64,000 nt of DNA from Phlebopus portentosus (Eukaryota; Basidiomycota; Agaricomycetes; Boletales; Boletinellaceae): NCBI GenBank assembly GCA_037892935.1, contig JAYXKI010000001.1:2976001-3040000 (forward strand). Direction: 5' to 3'. The position numbers and the translations under genes were made by a program. This document shows, one piece after another, positions 62,028-64,000 of the stretch. Position 1 is the first letter of the stretch, and the number at the start of each line of letters is the position of its first letter. The notes beneath the pieces were generated by a model. It was given only the letters and a program-made list of their open reading frames with translations. It did not search any database and was not told the DNA's origin.

Positions 62028-64000
62028 TTACGCTAAACCGCCTTCTTTCAGGATGTCCAGGGTTTCTGCTGGTGGAAGGATCTCCCCGAACCCAGGTTTG
62101 GAAAACATTCGGTTGAAGTCCAGCCTCAGAAGCAACCGTTCTATGTGCCGCCGGGTCTCTCCGTCTCGCTCCAACCCCTTCCTCTTCCCTCTGAGCAACG
62201 AGCTCGAGACATTCGCAACCGTTGCGTTCATCAAGACGGTTTTCGACGCATCCCCAACAGTCAATGTCTGTGAGGTAGTCGATGACAATTGTTCATAGAA
62301 CGCCTCTAATAGAGACTTGAGGTTCTGAGTGTGTGGCATAACGTCAAAACTGTCCTTAACAGACCTCGCGAAATAAGAGCCTGCCTGGTCAATTTCTTTG
62401 ACAATTTCTTGCCTCTCCTTCACAAGGCTCCCGACAGAACTGGAAGTACCTTCGGAGATGCTGCCTTCTGTAAGCAACCCAGGAAGAACATCTCCCCATC
62501 GTTCCACTTGACCGACAAATCGTTCGCATACCTCAAATATATCGCGAATCGTAGATGCGAGTGCGGGTTGGGTCAGAAGGCTTGCGGAGAGCAGTCGTTC
62601 AAGGTATGTTGAATGCAAATTCCGTAAGGTTGTAAAGTCGAGATGTTGAGATGGAGCACCTAGACCATCTTTCGAAGCCGATGCTGACGGCCCTTGCGAG
62701 GTTACCGAGTGCGAGGGAAGTATAGTAGAAGGTCTGCTTCCTGACCCTGCATCTTTTGACTTGAGCTGGCTTTTCAACCGGCGAAACTCTGTCTCCATAA
62801 TGTCGTTCATCATATAACTGAGAATGACGTCCATGAACCAGCCCATAAGTCGAACTACTCCCCAGCCACATCGTAGCAGTTCTTTCCGAGCCTCCGAGTC
62901 CGCGGTGCCGCCTTCGTCGAGGCCAGTCCATCGCCGCCGAGCACGTTGAGCATTGGAAAGCGAAGCCCAGCAAGTATGAATACGAGTGTGGACATGCCTG
63001 AGGGACGACAGGAATGAAAACAGTTCCGCATATATCGTGAGATCGACGGGCTGTAGAAAGAGATCTAGTGGCCATGATATTCCATATGTCATCCTTAATG
63101 GAAAGCTAGCAGGCCATACTGTTTAGCAAGTTGCAACGTTCAGAATAATTAAAGAACCTACCCCAGTAGAATGTCATCAAACCGGACTTGCTCGATTCCT
63201 AGCTGCGATGACGAAAGCGTGGGGACTCCGGCCTGACTAAGTGAGGGTAGAAGGGGACGAATGGGACCTTTGGGCAGCTGGAAACGTATGCGTGAGAGAC
63301 TTGGATCGTGCTGCGCAGAGGTTCCAAGAGATGCACGCAGCATGGCAAGGTGTAAGTCCTGTTCCCGGATTACTGAGCCTTGACCTGAGCGAGCTGTCAG
63401 CCGAGAGTTCTTCAGTCTTTCTATCTCTCTGACAAGGGAAAGAGCGAATTCTCCGTTTTGCATGAGCAAATAATTTGCTCTGTAAACCAAAGTAAAGGAT
63501 TAGGACACGATCACAGTGCGAACATAAGCGCACAAGGGCACGTACAGAGAATCCACTGCGTCTTCCACATCTGGCATCGTCAACACGTTCAACCAGAGCC
63601 ATTCACTGATGTTGGCTCTAACCTGAGCGATAGCCTCTTCGAAGGCGTGCTGATCTTGAGGAAACACAGTGTCGATCAACCTGGCGTGGCTCAGAGAAAT
63701 GCTAGTTGGAATCTGCCTATGCCATTTCAAAGCTTTGACGGTCCCTATAGCTCTTCCCACATAAACGATTGAGTCTCTAGCAGAAGCAGAAACACAAGCT
63801 GGAAAGGCATCATCGTAGAGAACATATGATGCGTTGGCCAGAGGCTCCTTAGGAGATAGTGAACCATGAACTAGAAGGGCTTGAAGCTGGGTTCTCCAAA
63901 TCTTCTGGACCGCCGCAGCAAGACGAGACATGATACACGATACGCGATGGAGCCCTGTCTCTGACTGAATATTACGAAATGAGATATGGACATCACTCAG
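62028..64000 (-). CDS. Gamma-tubulin complex component (GCP4-like), 5' end outside the window
   Basis: Three readable exons, (64000)-63546, 63479-63162 and 63093-62028, about 600 residues of C-terminal sequence. The frame stays open to the window edge and an AG at about 63963 may be the acceptor of the first visible exon. The Spc97/Spc98 family GRIP2 body is evident: [89 protein letters not shown]. The lack of long extensions and the [19 protein letters not shown] block fit GCP4 better than GCP2 or GCP3. Role: microtubule nucleation at the spindle pole body. About 200 N-terminal residues are missing from the window. Confidence 0.88.

Overview
The window is a gene-dense stretch of a filamentous basidiomycete nuclear genome, most likely an agaricomycete (mushroom-forming fungus). 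The reasons are: almost every gene is cut by many short introns (about 45-60 bases, GT-AG with a few GC-AG, branch-like CTAAC/CTGAC before the acceptor); intergenic spaces are often only 50-250 bases; and the protein set is fungal (POM152, Swi1, Rap1, Kss1/Fus3-type MAP kinase, GPI cupredoxins, alpha-arrestin). I assembled 26 protein-coding genes by reading splice sites and phases by hand. One of them (gamma-tubulin complex protein) runs off the right edge. I saw no rRNA, tRNA, CRISPR array or intact transposon.

Layout. 0.25-4.8 kb: a GPI-anchored double cupredoxin (-) divergent from a MAP kinase (+) with a frameshift. 5.3-14.1 kb: SAP-like/coiled-coil protein (-), three-LIM protein (+), a signal-peptide plus 7-TM protein with a long cytosolic tail (+). 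14.6-17.6 kb: a small J-domain membrane protein (+) and an orphan Ser-rich protein (-). 17.6-22.5 kb: a 1.6 kb stretch without a convincing gene, then an 863-residue helical orphan (-). 22.7-28.3 kb: a tandem pair of peroxisomal-type acyl-activating enzymes with identical 18-exon structures. 28.5-37.5 kb: a CNH-like plus GYF protein (-), cyclin H (-), a GPI-anchored orphan (+), adenylate kinase 6/Fap7 (-). 37.5-48.3 kb: a second 7-TM protein (+), RNA polymerase III subunit RPC5 (-), Rab5 (+), an alpha-arrestin with PPxY motifs (-), Swi1/ARID (+). 48.6-64 kb: tail-anchored thioredoxin (-), ABM-fold protein (-), CDK11 (+), Rap1 (-), mitochondrial D-2-hydroxyacid dehydrogenase (-), POM152 (+), inorganic pyrophosphatase (-), gamma-tubulin complex component (-, partial).

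The genes do not form one pathway. Most are single-copy housekeeping functions: transcription (cyclin H, RPC5, Swi1, CDK11), nuclear architecture (POM152, Rap1), trafficking (Rab5, arrestin), ribosome assembly (AK6) and energy metabolism (pyrophosphatase, D-2HGDH). Many neighbours are divergent pairs sharing 180-350 base promoters. The clearest family-level event is the recent acyl-activating enzyme duplication.

A cross-cutting observation: five otherwise well-conserved genes carry single-position reading-frame breaks, most fitting one missing base and several of them in a short homopolymer. Sequence or assembly error is the first explanation to test, before calling pseudogenes. I did not find a novel multi-gene system; the best candidates for new biology are the two orphan 7-TM proteins, the CNH-GYF protein and the duplicated acyl-activating enzymes.
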